Origin: Immersiella caudata
Taxonomy: Eukaryota > Ascomycota > Sordariomycetes > Sordariales > Lasiosphaeriaceae
Reading direction: 5' to 3'
NCBI GenBank assembly: GCA_030512335.1
Contig: JAULSU010000006.1
Location: 3,410,001 to 3,474,000 of the forward strand
DNA length: 64,000 nucleotides
The position numbers and the translations under genes were made by a program. Positions 47,363-57,172 of this stretch are shown here, piece after piece (the stretch's first letter is position 1; every line of letters begins with the position of its first letter). The notes under the pieces were generated by a model. The model saw only the letters and a program-made list of their open reading frames with translations. It was not told the DNA's origin and searched no databases.

Positions 47363-48112
47363 CAAGTTTTAGCAGGTGAGGGTGGCTACCGGAAGATGCG
47401 TTTCAGATGATGGAAGCTGTAAATTTGTAGATTTGAGAAGAGAGGCCTACTTGCCTTCCGCATTGGAAAGCGTCAGATTCGAGGGGCGGGTTTTACTTGT
47501 CAGGCCATCCCTGGCGGGAGTGCAGAGGTTTCAAGGCAACCACGACCCAGCACCCACTGGTAATCCGAATTTGACACCCACCGCAGGCCTCTGAAAGCTC
47601 CTGCCATGGGTGCCTGGATGCCTCGTCCTTCAGGCATGACGTGCACGCGTGACATTTATGGCCCCCACACTCTCGTCTTTCCGAAACAGAACCCACCGAC
47701 AGAGAACTTCCACACCGCATCTTTTGAGCAGCGTCTCGGAAGGGTGAGCGTTCACAGCCAGTGGTGAAACACCCTATACACCTCGGGCTCTCCAAAGCAT
47801 CACAGCGTCTCATCTCAGCGGCCCAGTTGTCCCGCACCCACCGACAATTTGAACCCGTGGTGGCCCTAGAGGGACCAATCGGGGCAGACCCTTCTGAATC
47901 AATGGGGGGAGGGGGGCAACGAATCTGAGAACCCGCCGCTTTCATCGTTTGCAACAACGCCGATGGCCGCATCGCTCGTCTAACAAAGGTCAGTATGCCA
48001 AGATAACCAGCCCTTGTGTCACCTTCATGCTTCTTTTCCTTGCGCTCTCCAATATATCTTACGCTATACGGGCCCTTACGATATACGAGCTGTCTATCAG
48101 CCCTCCTTCATC
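47363..48112. other. Intergenic, no gene seen
   Basis: This is the 3' region of the DUF1996 gene and the promoter of the lectin-like gene. The long minus-strand frame 47493-47972 has a Cys-rich but irregular composition and is not supported. Confidence 0.45.
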
Positions 48113-49887
48113 ATGATCTCTGGTGGTGACGAAGGGCCGTTGGAGGCTCGGACGCTGGCCTGGTCGACTCTCCCGGAAGCAGTACTCTTGTCTGACGCCC
48201 CACAGGCTGTTCGCTTGTCAGATGCTCCCGAGGCTGCCATTGTGCTTTCGCGTATCCGCCCGAGACTTACGGACCAGCCCAGACCCCGAGAACATTTTGC
48301 TTGTGCGGGAAGCAATGGGGACGACGAGGGTGTCCGGCCGCCAACAAGACATTCGGAATTGCCAGACCTCTTTTCGGGGGAGTCCCTGGAACAACCAGCG
48401 AAGCGTCAACCTTGGCTGCATCGACGGCGACATTACATGACCCTGGGAATCACTGTTTCTGTGATAATTGCAGCCGCTGTTGCCTTGGGCGTCGCATTGC
48501 CTTTGACGCGGCTTGAGCGGTAGGTAAGCAACCCATTTCGCACCCCCATCACGACGCAGACAACATGCTAACATACACTCGTGCCAATAGCACCAGCTTG
48601 GTAACAGCTACACCAGAACCAGAACCAACAGTTTCACCAAACGCACAGCCCAACCTAGGCACCCCCGTATCCTTCCCGGACCCCCTGGTCAGCGGTCAAA
48701 CCACAGGTGCTTTCGCCTGTAAAGGTACTATCTGCGGGCAGATCCTCTCCGCCACAACTCCCATTGACTCAACTTCAACCTTTCTTTTTGTACGCGGCTC
48801 CGATTCAGCCATATGGTATCGCGAAATTACCAGCTTTTCCTTACTAGTCGACCAAAGCCGTTCTGATATCACGACTCACACCTGGGCATCCGACTGGCAG
48901 TCCCTTGGAGGGGCTTTCCTCTCCCAGCCCTCATCATCATCCATCCGGCCGGGACGAGTCGACGTTTTCGCCATCGCGACCGACCAAACCACCCGCGTCA
49001 AGACCCTCCGCAATGGAGTCTGGGATAAGGAGTGGATATCTCTTGGTGGCGTCGCGGCCACTCCGCCTGTTTCCTGCAGCTATGGAATCGACAACAATAA
49101 CGTGGCCATGATAGGCGCCGACCATATCGTGAACCACAAATATCTCAACGATGGCAACACATGGAGCCCTACGGTAGGCGGCGAGTGGGAGGAACAACGA
49201 GGTTTGGCGTGGAGCCGCGCCGACACCGGGTGCACTGTAACCGTCGGAGGGGTGCGAACATACGAGATAGTTATGTTCGGCGGCCCTGTGGGGATGCCAC
49301 AGGAAGCTGAGCTTCTGCCGCGTGGCATGTATTTCATGCGGTTCAATACTAGCCACGGATGGGATGGTAGGTGGAGTGGCGGGGAGGGCAACTACCGTGG
49401 GGACCCAACCATGATTGCGACGCCAGGCAGGACGGATTACTTTGGGATGGAGGTGCGGCCGGACGGGACTGAGTTGTCTGTGCTGCTGTACGTTACAGGC
49501 TGGACACAGCAGGGTGGGATGGAGGCTCGCCTGAATTTAGGGGGGGAGTTTCGCTCTGTGGCGGCGGCATATGCGACGGGCTCCAATAGGTTGGACGTCT
49601 TCGCCGTGGGGAACGATACGAGGCTCAAGCATCGAGCGCGGATTGGCAGAGATTGGGGGACAGAATGGGAGGATTTAGGGGGCTGCTTCAGCAGTGCGCC
49701 GCAGCCGGTGGTGTTGAATGAGACCACGGTGGTCGTGTTTGGGGTTGGAACAGATGGATCGGTGATTCATGGGGTGTTTCGGAATGTCGCCAGACGGACG
49801 TGGGGGCAGGGTGAGTGGTACAGCGATGGGGGAAATATGTCGACAGCCTGGTACCACGGCACGTTCACCTCACCTGGAGCTTGGTGA
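48113..49887 (+). CDS. Membrane-anchored fucose-lectin-like beta-propeller protein
   Basis: Predicted type II membrane protein of 567 residues from two exons (48113-48519, 48591-49887). The first 107 residues are cytoplasmic and polar. One membrane helix follows (MTLGITVSVIIAAAVALGVALP), then a Thr/Pro linker. The rest repeats a blade pattern of six or seven units, each with a strand like WISLGGV, WQSLGGA or WEDLGGC after a DVFAI or DVFAV strand. This is the layout of fungal AAL/FleA-type or PLL-like propellers, which bind fucose or other sugars. The conserved Arg, Glu and Trp of true fucose sites were not all identified, so sugar binding is inferred. Intron 48520-48590 must be removed because an in-frame TAG follows CGG at 48521. 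Confidence 0.82.
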
Positions 49888-50065
49888 TGAATTGCGTACA
49901 GTCCCAGCGTTCTCGAAGGGAAGGCAGTGCAAGTCTGAATTTCCAGCGCTTTCAACCGTTTCGTTTCGATGTCGCGGTCTAGGCCTCGATCATGAGGCCC
50001 TGAGTTGGCGGTGGCTGCAGCTGGCCCGAACATTGCATATCTTGCGGCCATTACATGAGGGGGGA

Positions 50066-50096
<31 letters not shown>

Positions 50097-50580
50097 CGCA
50101 GCCGTTCAACATGGGGGGAAGCTAGGAAAACACAGCACGGTATTGGCTAGTTTCGGCTTGAGGTGTTCAGCGCGACAGTGTGGCAGTCGATATCGACCTT
50201 CAGCCCCTCACTCCCAACGCAGCCACAGACTTGGCGGCAGTCTGATCCTCCAGGGAGCCAATGGTAGAGATGCACAACCAATAATCTCCGCCCAAGGCTT
50301 TCCAGAATGCCGAATCCATGCCACACGTGTGGAGCTTTGTTCAGCGACTTCTGTCGGTTTGAACAACTGCTGGCCCAGAGATAAAAGGAGCAGGCCTCAT
50401 TGATGGCCCATCTCGTCGAATTTTGGATTCGGTGTCAGCAAACCACTTCGGCCTTGGAAATCCATACAAATCTCCCTTAGCTCCACAAACCCCTGACAGA
50501 GGTGTAAGTAACTCAGCCAAGCTCCAACTCAGATGAACGCTTATCTAACACAGCGCCCGCCAGTTTACACCAACACCAAC
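49888..50580. other. Intergenic with long poly-G and a possible leader intron
   Basis: No gene supported. A poly-G tract is listed separately. At 50504-50554 a sequence with GTAAGT, CTAAC and ACACAG would make a good intron in the leader of the next gene. Confidence 0.5.
50066..50090. repeat. Poly-G tract of 25
   Basis: Uninterrupted G run preceded by GGGGGGA. Exact length may be unreliable in any sequencing read. Confidence 0.85.
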
Positions 50581-50829
50581 ATGCCTTGGTTCAGCAGCAC
50601 CCAAAACGGCGTCAACCCCTCCACACTCGCCGTCGGCAAACAAACACCCGTCTACAACAACAATAGCATCTTTGGGTCGCAGAAGATCACAAGTATAACT
50701 ACGAATACTGGCCCGTCTCTTACAACTATTGGGCTATTGGGGGCTGGTGCGGGAGCTGCGGGGGGGTATGTGATTTCGAGGTATATTAGTCCGGCGGCGA
50801 AGCAGACGGGCAAGTTGGGGTGGTGGTAG
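50581..50829 (+). CDS. Small Gly/Ala-helix membrane protein, unknown
   Basis: An 82-residue protein if translation starts at ATG 50581 (AACATGCC). An earlier ATG at 50533 is in frame but would fall inside a predicted leader intron (50504-50554), so the later start is preferred. The N-terminal half is Asn/Thr/Ser-rich. A hydrophobic Gly/Ala segment follows (TTIGLLGAGAGAAGGYVISR), and the protein ends KLGWW. The segment could be a membrane helix with glycine packing. No family is recognised. Confidence 0.5.
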   Translation: MPWFSSTQNGVNPSTLAVGKQTPVYNNNSIFGSQKITSITTNTGPSLTTIGLLGAGAGAAGGYVISRYISPAAKQTGKLGWW

Positions 50830-51709
50830 GAATGTATTTATGCCTTGTGTCAAGCTGAGAAATGTACCTAGGTAACTTGGGTTATGGTATCGATGGCAAT
50901 AAAGCGCTGGTCGAAGCGGCCCACCCCGACCTTGCTCGACGATGTGCCGAACCTCATTGACTCTCGCCCAAATCTCAATGCTTTGTAACCGACTATTTCA
51001 GGGGATACTAGGCGTCGCGCTAAGACTGTAGATGATTGGTGATGTCTGGTGCCCGATTGCAGCCTACGGCTGAGCATCAGGCTCGCGCCCCTTTTGTCCA
51101 CCACCAAATTCAACTTGCGTTATCTGTCCCCAACCTCCAACCTCCGGCTTCCAACTTGCAAAACTTCTCTGCTCGCACACATTCACCGAGTCACGAGAAG
51201 CCAGGAAATCCCGCCCCCTTTACCCATGCTGGCCATCCAGCTGCGTGTCATCCGCCCCTCGCGAAGGCGCCGCAATCGCCCACCCCGTTCACCACTACTT
51301 TGGGTGTCTAAGGGTGCAACACATCCTGTCTTCTACTGTTCTTTATGGCTGTTGTGCTTTGCGTTCTTTGCTCAAAGGCAGATAGATTCCATGTCTCAGC
51401 TGGGAGTACGAGCGGCAATGCCTCGAGATTAGGAAGTGTGCCGAAGAAGTGCAAGATGGCGACGCAGGACGCGCTTCTGAGCAGGAATTTTTTGGTTCGG
51501 CCGATCGGAACAAGTTGTAGACCTCCAGTTCCACCACGGCGACGGAAACCGGTCGGCGAAGAAGAGAGGACGTGCCGTGACACAGGATCTCGCCACGGTG
51601 GGATTCGAGCTGCTCGATTGGGGCGGATTCTAGCTGGAGTCTCACGTGGAGCTGGGTTCCGGGAGCTCGTGGCGTGTTCGGCTCATCTTGCTCCGGGGTG
51701 CAATGTTGC
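50830..51709. other. No intact gene seen
   Basis: Frames on both strands (51036-51311, 51345-51746, 51343-51645 minus) are short and without family signal. The 3' part may be decayed upstream sequence of the CorA-like remnant. Confidence 0.4.
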
Positions 51710-52106
51710 CAAGATCTGCCCCGGATACGGGACTATCTTGCCGTGATCGAAAACCTGATCAAATCAGCAGAGAGCGCTCGGGATGAGGTAAGTTGAGTTG
51801 GGGTTAGATACCGGCTAAGGTTGAGGTTAATGAGTCCCTTGCTTGGCTCGACGACTTGAAGAACACCGTCTCCCTTCTCCAGCAAGAGGCAAATGTCATT
51901 CAGTCATTCGAGTCAACTAAAAACAAGGAGAAGCGGCAAGGAGACAGGGTAAGCAACTGATGCTTCTCACCATCGTGACCGTCATCTTTGCAAGTCCTGC
52001 TGCCCGGGAGTCCCTACTGGCGTTGGAGGAGCCTTCCAACCCTGCTGCTAGCTCACCTCTCTCATTCATGTCGAGCGTCTTCAGCATGAATTCCATTGAT
52101 GGCTGA
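51710..52106 (+). pseudogene. Remnant of a CorA-like membrane protein C-terminus
   Basis: The frame QDLPRIRDYLAVIENLIKSA runs to a GTAAGT donor. After a probable intron ending TAAG it continues NESLAWLDDLKNTVSLLQQ and then SFESTKNKEKRQGDR. A second GTAAGC breaks the frame, and in a new frame comes LMLLTIVTVIF, then an unrelated 24-residue insert, then LSFMSSVFSMNSIDG and a stop. In fungal CorA-like proteins (often fused to ankyrin repeats) these blocks form the stalk helix, the first membrane helix and the GMN-like loop, here SMN. The missing N-terminus, the insert and the broken frame suggest a remnant. Family assignment is from memory of that pattern. Confidence 0.5.
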
Positions 52107-52274
52107 GGTTCCGCTTTCTCTTGGAACCGAAGTGAAATACATGAGCGAGTCTGGGTCGTTATAACATCATCAAAAGTCTGCGAGCTTAGCGAGCACTACT
52201 AATATTGTCTGGTTTCCATAAGAGCACTAATGGAAAGCCAAAAGATAGGCCCTCCCAGCTCCTGAACAACTGCC

Positions 52275-52736
52275 TTAAAGTATCGATTTGGCCCCTCGCC
52301 GGATCAGAAAACACTCCAAAGATATCTTGCCAAAATCTCGAAGTCCATCCATATGGTCTTCGGAGCGCCAGAGTAAAGAGCCCCATATGCGGGTGCACAT
52401 GTGACATCCATTTGGGCACGGCTTCTCCAAATCAGCAACGGTGTTGTGATGTGGAATTGCCTTTTCCTCGAAATGGCAGCACTTCAGGCAGTCTGCGGGT
52501 TCGGCCGCGCACTCCAGTCGGTGCAACATCCACTCAGTCGCCGCACCGCAGACACCACACAGCTGCCCGATACGAATGAGGTTGCTGGGTGAGTTATCCT
52601 CAGAGCTCAGGGGATCGGGAAAGAAGGCTGTGGTGGAGCACTGGAAGGGTCGCGGTGGCTGTGGTGTCCCATGGCCGTTTGGGGAGGGCATTGCAAGATA
52701 ACAGCCAGATGCTGGGGTCTGACTTTGAAGGGGCAC
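52275..52736 (-). CDS. Cys-rich fragment resembling HET-protein N-termini
   Basis: An open frame of 153 residues. Its centre has the pattern C..C (LCGVCGAATEW), then CLKCCHFEEKAIPHHNTVADLE, then GCHMCTRIWGSLLW. This Cys-His-spaced pattern occurs just before the HET domain in many fungal incompatibility proteins. No HET domain follows: the frame ends at 52275, and the next minus frame has no HET blocks. It may be a truncated gene or a coincidence. The start codon is uncertain. Confidence 0.4.
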   Translation of the reverse strand: MPLQSQTPASGCYLAMPSPNGHGTPQPPRPFQCSTTAFFPDPLSSEDNSPSNLIRIGQLCGVCGAATEWMLHRLECAAEPADCLKCCHFEEKAIPHHNTVADLEKPCPNGCHMCTRIWGSLLWRSEDHMDGLRDFGKISLECFLIRRGAKSIL

Positions 52737-53647
52737 AGCACATTGTAATCCGTAAGTTTAGATGGGCGAGTGAGAGCCGGATCGAAAGACTGCCAGGCGG
52801 AGAATGCGTTTAAAATGAGCATCATGAACCGTGACTGGTGCCTGGAATTTCATGGAAGCGGGGAAAACTGCCCAACGCAAGCCAACGCACCTTCCAGCTC
52901 CTAGTGTAATAATAACCCCAACCCCGAGGGCTGGCCATTTCCTGGCGTGGATAAAATGAAGTGGCGCGAGAATTCGGGCCCGAAAGCAGGTACATTTGGA
53001 TTTTTGATTTTGGACTGTGGATTTTGGGTTTATGGCTGCAAGCCATAAATAAACGCAACGTAATAAAAAAAACACAAACACCAAGGCCCCGTGTTCGAAC
53101 AAAGTGGGTATCGATGCCTTTTCACAAGCCAAAAAAAGCAGCAAATGGCCGTATCCTGAAGGTGGCTTCTTTCGGCGTCAAAATCACCTCAACGAAGGAA
53201 GCCTGGCGAGCCGGCAGCTACACCTTGAGCCAGAATATAACCACCCCTCCTCCCCCTCTTTCCGTTTTACAATTTTGTTCCTCATCAACAATCTCCATCA
53301 ATCCAGAAACAATAACTACAGGATGATTGATACGCCTGTTTCTCACACGCGCGCCGTTTTCCAGCCGTCACCAGTCGATGAAACACGGGCGACGTATCGC
53401 CTCACACCACAACTTCTCCACCTCGCTCGCCTATGAACGGTCCATAAGAAAGGAGTGTGGCTGCAAGCCAGAACCACACTGTCACGGTGCAAGTATAGGA
53501 CCCAACATTTCTATCTTGATTGGAGACAGAAACTCGTTCGAATTGTTGCACAAGATGCTGATTACCGACGCCAACAACAAGTGCATGATTGGCTACCTAT
53601 GAACGCAGAGACCACCACATCCTTCCACTTCGGTTATATCCTCGTCA
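52737..53647. other. No intact gene seen
   Basis: It contains one copy of a 54-base dispersed repeat (52936-52989), then AT-rich sequence with a palindrome TTATGGCTGCAAGCCATAA at 53030-53048. Frames at 52961-53326 are weak. Confidence 0.45.
52936..52989. repeat. Dispersed repeat, copy A
   Basis: A 54-base sequence starting CATTTCCTGGCGTGG and containing AATGAAGTGGCGCGAGA. It matches copy B at 55410-55464 in the same orientation at about 80% or better by eye, with one single-base gap. Confidence 0.75.
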
Positions 53648-54657
53648 TCAGCTGCAAAGAAAAGTCACAATGGACACGAAAACAACCCCCATCAGCCCCA
53701 GAGGCTTTGCCTTTGATGATACTCCAGCACTGAACTGACGACTCCCTGGTTCAATCTGGTTCACCCGCAAACAGCTAATAGATGCCGCAACACTCTCGGT
53801 ATTATCACTGTTTCGGCCCGAGGTTGGGCTGTACCCCCATGTGAGACCGAGAAGCCAGACCTTTTGGATGGCAAGGTCGTAGGCTGTGTAGTTACCCAGC
53901 TGGTGCCCGTCAATATCCCCGTCCAAGCCCGTGCGGGCGTAGTCAAATAGGCCGGCTTCGGAAATGTTCTTTCTCAAGTGGGATGCGTCGAGGGCTATTA
54001 CAGTTGTTAGTGAAGATTTCTCCCTGGGGAGGAGGGGGGAGGGGGGAGGGTTCTTGGCTACGGACTATTCCCAACGCCGGTATATTCCTTCCCCAGCGCA
54101 TCCAGGCACTGAAGGGGCGGTGTTATAGACGGACACCGGCTCGAATTACTTGCTCGTCGACCAAAGCCTTGGGCGAGTGCGTTGGTCCAGAGATCATGGC
54201 ATTGCTTGGGCACAATGCCTTCGCAGGATCCATCGACTGTCGCTGCGTTGGATTTTAGCGCTGGGAATTCCCAGATGCTCTCGCACACGTGCCATGACCC
54301 ATCGTCTAGCAAGAAGGTCCCGTTCGGAGCAAGTCGCACGAGACTATCGGGCATGTCGAGCTGGACCCAGATGCCTGTGGCGTACTTGCTGTCACGCGAT
54401 CGCAGGATTCCGTCGCGGACCTGAATTGTCCAGGCCCAGTCGTCGGACTCGGTCCCTGGGAAGGGGGTGCTGAGGTTGAACCCCTTGACGCGGACGGAGC
54501 CAGTGGCGTTGGGGGTGCGGAATGCTTCCTCCCATACCTCGTCATTGTCGACCTCAACGGATATGTGGCCAACCGGCGAGGAAAGCACTACATGCGCGGT
54601 GATGAGCGCTGCGGCGAGGTTTCGTAACATGGCTGTTGATATTTGTTGACTTTTCAT
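53648..54657 (-). CDS. Secreted, probably GPI-anchored protein, unknown
   Basis: Two exons (54657-54066, 53994-53648) give 312 residues. The N-terminus has a signal peptide (MLRNLAAALITAHVVLSSP, beginning nine codons after the first ATG). The mature region has several N-glycosylation sites and paired Cys (WHVCESIWEF, DGSCEG, KQCHDLW, SRCPS), and continues after the intron with ARTGLDGDIDGHQLGNYTAYD. The C-terminus ends with a small-residue site and a hydrophobic tail (PLGLMGVVFVSIVTFLC), as in GPI proteins. The intron donor GTCCGT is weak but is the only one that joins the two frames. No family recognised. Confidence 0.7.
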
Positions 54658-54959
54658 TTCCTGATCGACTGTGCGACAAAACGAGGGTTCGGAATTTAAA
54701 GCTGCCTGGCAAGTCTAAGCTGCCGATTTGAAAGCGAGATTTAAGTCCGAGGGCGTAGCAAGGGTCGCATTCTTGCGACACGGCCCCTCGCCCCCCCCAT
54801 TATTACGGCACAGAAAAAAGGTTGCCCAAGCGTCGAATCCTTCGAGTTTGACGATCATCGATCATGTCTCAACATAGATTCGGTATTCTTGTCAAAATCT
54901 GCATGGCATTTGGCACACCCTGCAAGAGCCTCCGCCAATCAGGGGTCCCCTTGGGTGAG

Positions 54960-55448
54960 TACAAGGAGGCGATTTTTGTCACCGTCTTGGCACTTGTTCA
55001 CCTGCCCGACTACGGGGAGGACGCTATCGTTCACTACGACCCTCGCTCCCTGCTTCAAAGCCAGTTGCTAAACCCCGCAAAATCATCTAGCAGTACTTAT
55101 CACTCCAGTCATACAGAATCTGCCGCGGCATTCTGCTCAGCAAAGAAAGCATCACCTGGAACTCGACCCCACCACCTTCCCACCGTGCGCCAGCCTCTTC
55201 GCGAACTCCCTCGCCAATGTACCCTGCGATCCGCCGACATCAACCACAAGATCCACACCAGTCCAATCCACAGCATCCACAAACTCTTCCACCTCCAAGC
55301 CGTGCTCGGCACCGAGAAACACCATTGCATACTCTTTCTTAGAGAGTCTCCGTCTTCTCCCTGACCAAGTTATACACGCAGTCTCATTCCGCGCGTCGTA
55401 GACCTTCCCCATTTCCCGGCGTGGGAAAAATGAAGTGGCGCGAGACAC
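54960..55448 (-). pseudogene. Decayed O-methyltransferase (family 2) fragment
   Basis: On the minus strand the SAM-binding motif VDLVVDVGGSQGTLAREFA is seen in the frame around 55200-55260. Further on, in another frame, comes QILYDWSDKYC, then a stop and MILRGL, and in a third frame LALKQGARVVVNDSVLP. In intact family-2 O-methyltransferases (secondary-metabolite enzymes) these three blocks occur in this order within about 80 residues: the glycine loop, the D-W-S-D segment with catalytic His before it (here Tyr, ILYDWSD), and the strand RVVVNDSVLP. The stop and two frame changes, plus the missing N-terminus, mark it as a pseudogene. Confidence 0.65.
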
Positions 55449-55464
55449 TCACGCCCGAAGGCAG
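55410..55464. repeat. Dispersed repeat, copy B
   Basis: Second copy of the sequence described at 52936-52989. It lies at the 5' edge of the O-methyltransferase remnant. Confidence 0.75.
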
Positions 55465-57172
55465 AAATTCACATGACAAACTCTGCGGCTGATCGAAGAC
55501 TAACCTTGGAACCAGACTATGCACGGCGAACCAAACTTGTCGCTCGGCTACCCTTCCCAGGGCAAGCCGCCTGAGCTGTGTCAGCGGCGTGCATTACCTG
55601 ATCCTGTTGCGGTTAGTTCCGTCACGCTGGACTCTGTATGCGCGAAGACAGCACAAGGCTGTTGCATACGGTAGGTTACATGAGGAATTGTTTGTTAGGT
55701 GTTGTCAGGGCTAAGAATTCTTTGGCTAAGTGTGCGCAACATAGGGCTATTCTTTGGCGCTTAATCTTCTTGCCCAAAACCTGAACACCGGCCAACAACG
55801 GTGCCCCGCGGTGGTGATCCTCCAAATACCAGTTTCGCCAAACGCGCCGGAGCATCAACGCCATCGAAGATGTCTCCGACGAGCTCAAACTCGATACCGG
55901 TAGCGTGCTTCGGCCAAGGACTCTGTGAAACGGCATTTAGCACGCGTGGTGCGTCACGTTGCCCGTAGGTCCTTTTTCCTTGGTTGTCGTCCTCCAAAAA
56001 GCTGACTGGGATTTTTTGTAGATCAAATGGAAGGCGGACGGAAAAGACACCAACATCGAACCCGTTCCCTCTGATCAACGCTGCAAGATATGGGACCTAC
56101 CACAACTTCCCGTTGTCTTCGCCGCTGTCGTGGCCAGTTTTCTCAGGGCCTTGGCAGCGTGGAAGCTCGAGCGAGGGAACACGACGTATTCATCGCTGAG
56201 CGGTCTCCCCATGACCTCCCGTCTCCCAATGAAGAGTCGGGCAAACTATTCGTTCGCACTGGAGACGTCTTATCTCTATGCAAACTGCTCGGTTAACCAC
56301 AGCGTCGGCATGGTTTTTTTTTCCAGAATTTACCGCCTACGCTTCTAACAATTCTACAGCAACCCAGGATCCCCCTACTCGGCCAAAACGGATACGGCCG
56401 GATGGTGTGGAGCTGATACTTGGCCTGTGGGAGACGTGATCTTCTCGCAGAGGTTCACGCAGTTGCTAAATAGGTTTTGGATACTCAAATATTGCGCCAT
56501 TTGCGACCGCGGGCGACATTCTCTTTCGAGACGGAGCTGAGGAAATGGGACTCAAGTTCCATTCAGGAGGTACCTGGTCCAAAATACAACAGGATCCGTG
56601 ACCTCAAACGATCCTGGATAGTCATGCTCGTCGTCTCCTCCTTCGGTAATGCTTGTTACGGGGGTCTTGGCCGCTGCGTTGCGGCTGTTGCAGCGTGGAC
56701 CGGACGTCCTCAATCGCACATCCCCTTTGCTCAGAGACAACCCCCACGTGAAAGTTGAGCCTGCAAGTTCGGTGGAGGATGGGTTTAGGACCGTGACAAG
56801 ACTGAAGAATGTCCAGGTTTGCATTAGAGATGGGGCAACAGAGGAGGAGACCGGGCATGTTGTGTTTGGCACAGTCAGTGGGAGAGGTCGAGCCGCTTGC
56901 GCGGCAAAGTAAAGGAAGGAATGTGCACCTAATCAGGTTGAGGAGGGAGGGGGGGGGGGGGGGGGGGGGTTGTTCAGCTCGCCGATCCACCAGTGGAGGC
57001 CCAGTATAGTGGATTTCCAAGCGCTTCTTGGTGGCAAATGTAGGGCTTCCAAGGAGCTAATGCAGCCACAGGAGTAATCGTAATGCTTGGCGGGATCTAC
57101 AAAAGGGGCACGAGTCATTGGATCAACCCGAACATCGCAACTTCATCTTCACATAACCCCCTCACATTCACC
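55465..57172. other. 1.7-kb stretch without an intact gene
   Basis: Open but start-less frames have some protein-like sequence: minus 55761-56078 (contains VRLPFDLQKIPVSFLEDD and GIEFELVGDIFDGVD) and minus 56552-56872. Neither family is recognised and both may be old exons. A poly-G tract lies at 56949-56970. The glutaminase leader begins after it. Confidence 0.4.
56949..56970. repeat. Poly-G tract of 22
   Basis: Uninterrupted G run preceded by GGAGGGA, followed by TTGTT. Confidence 0.85.
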
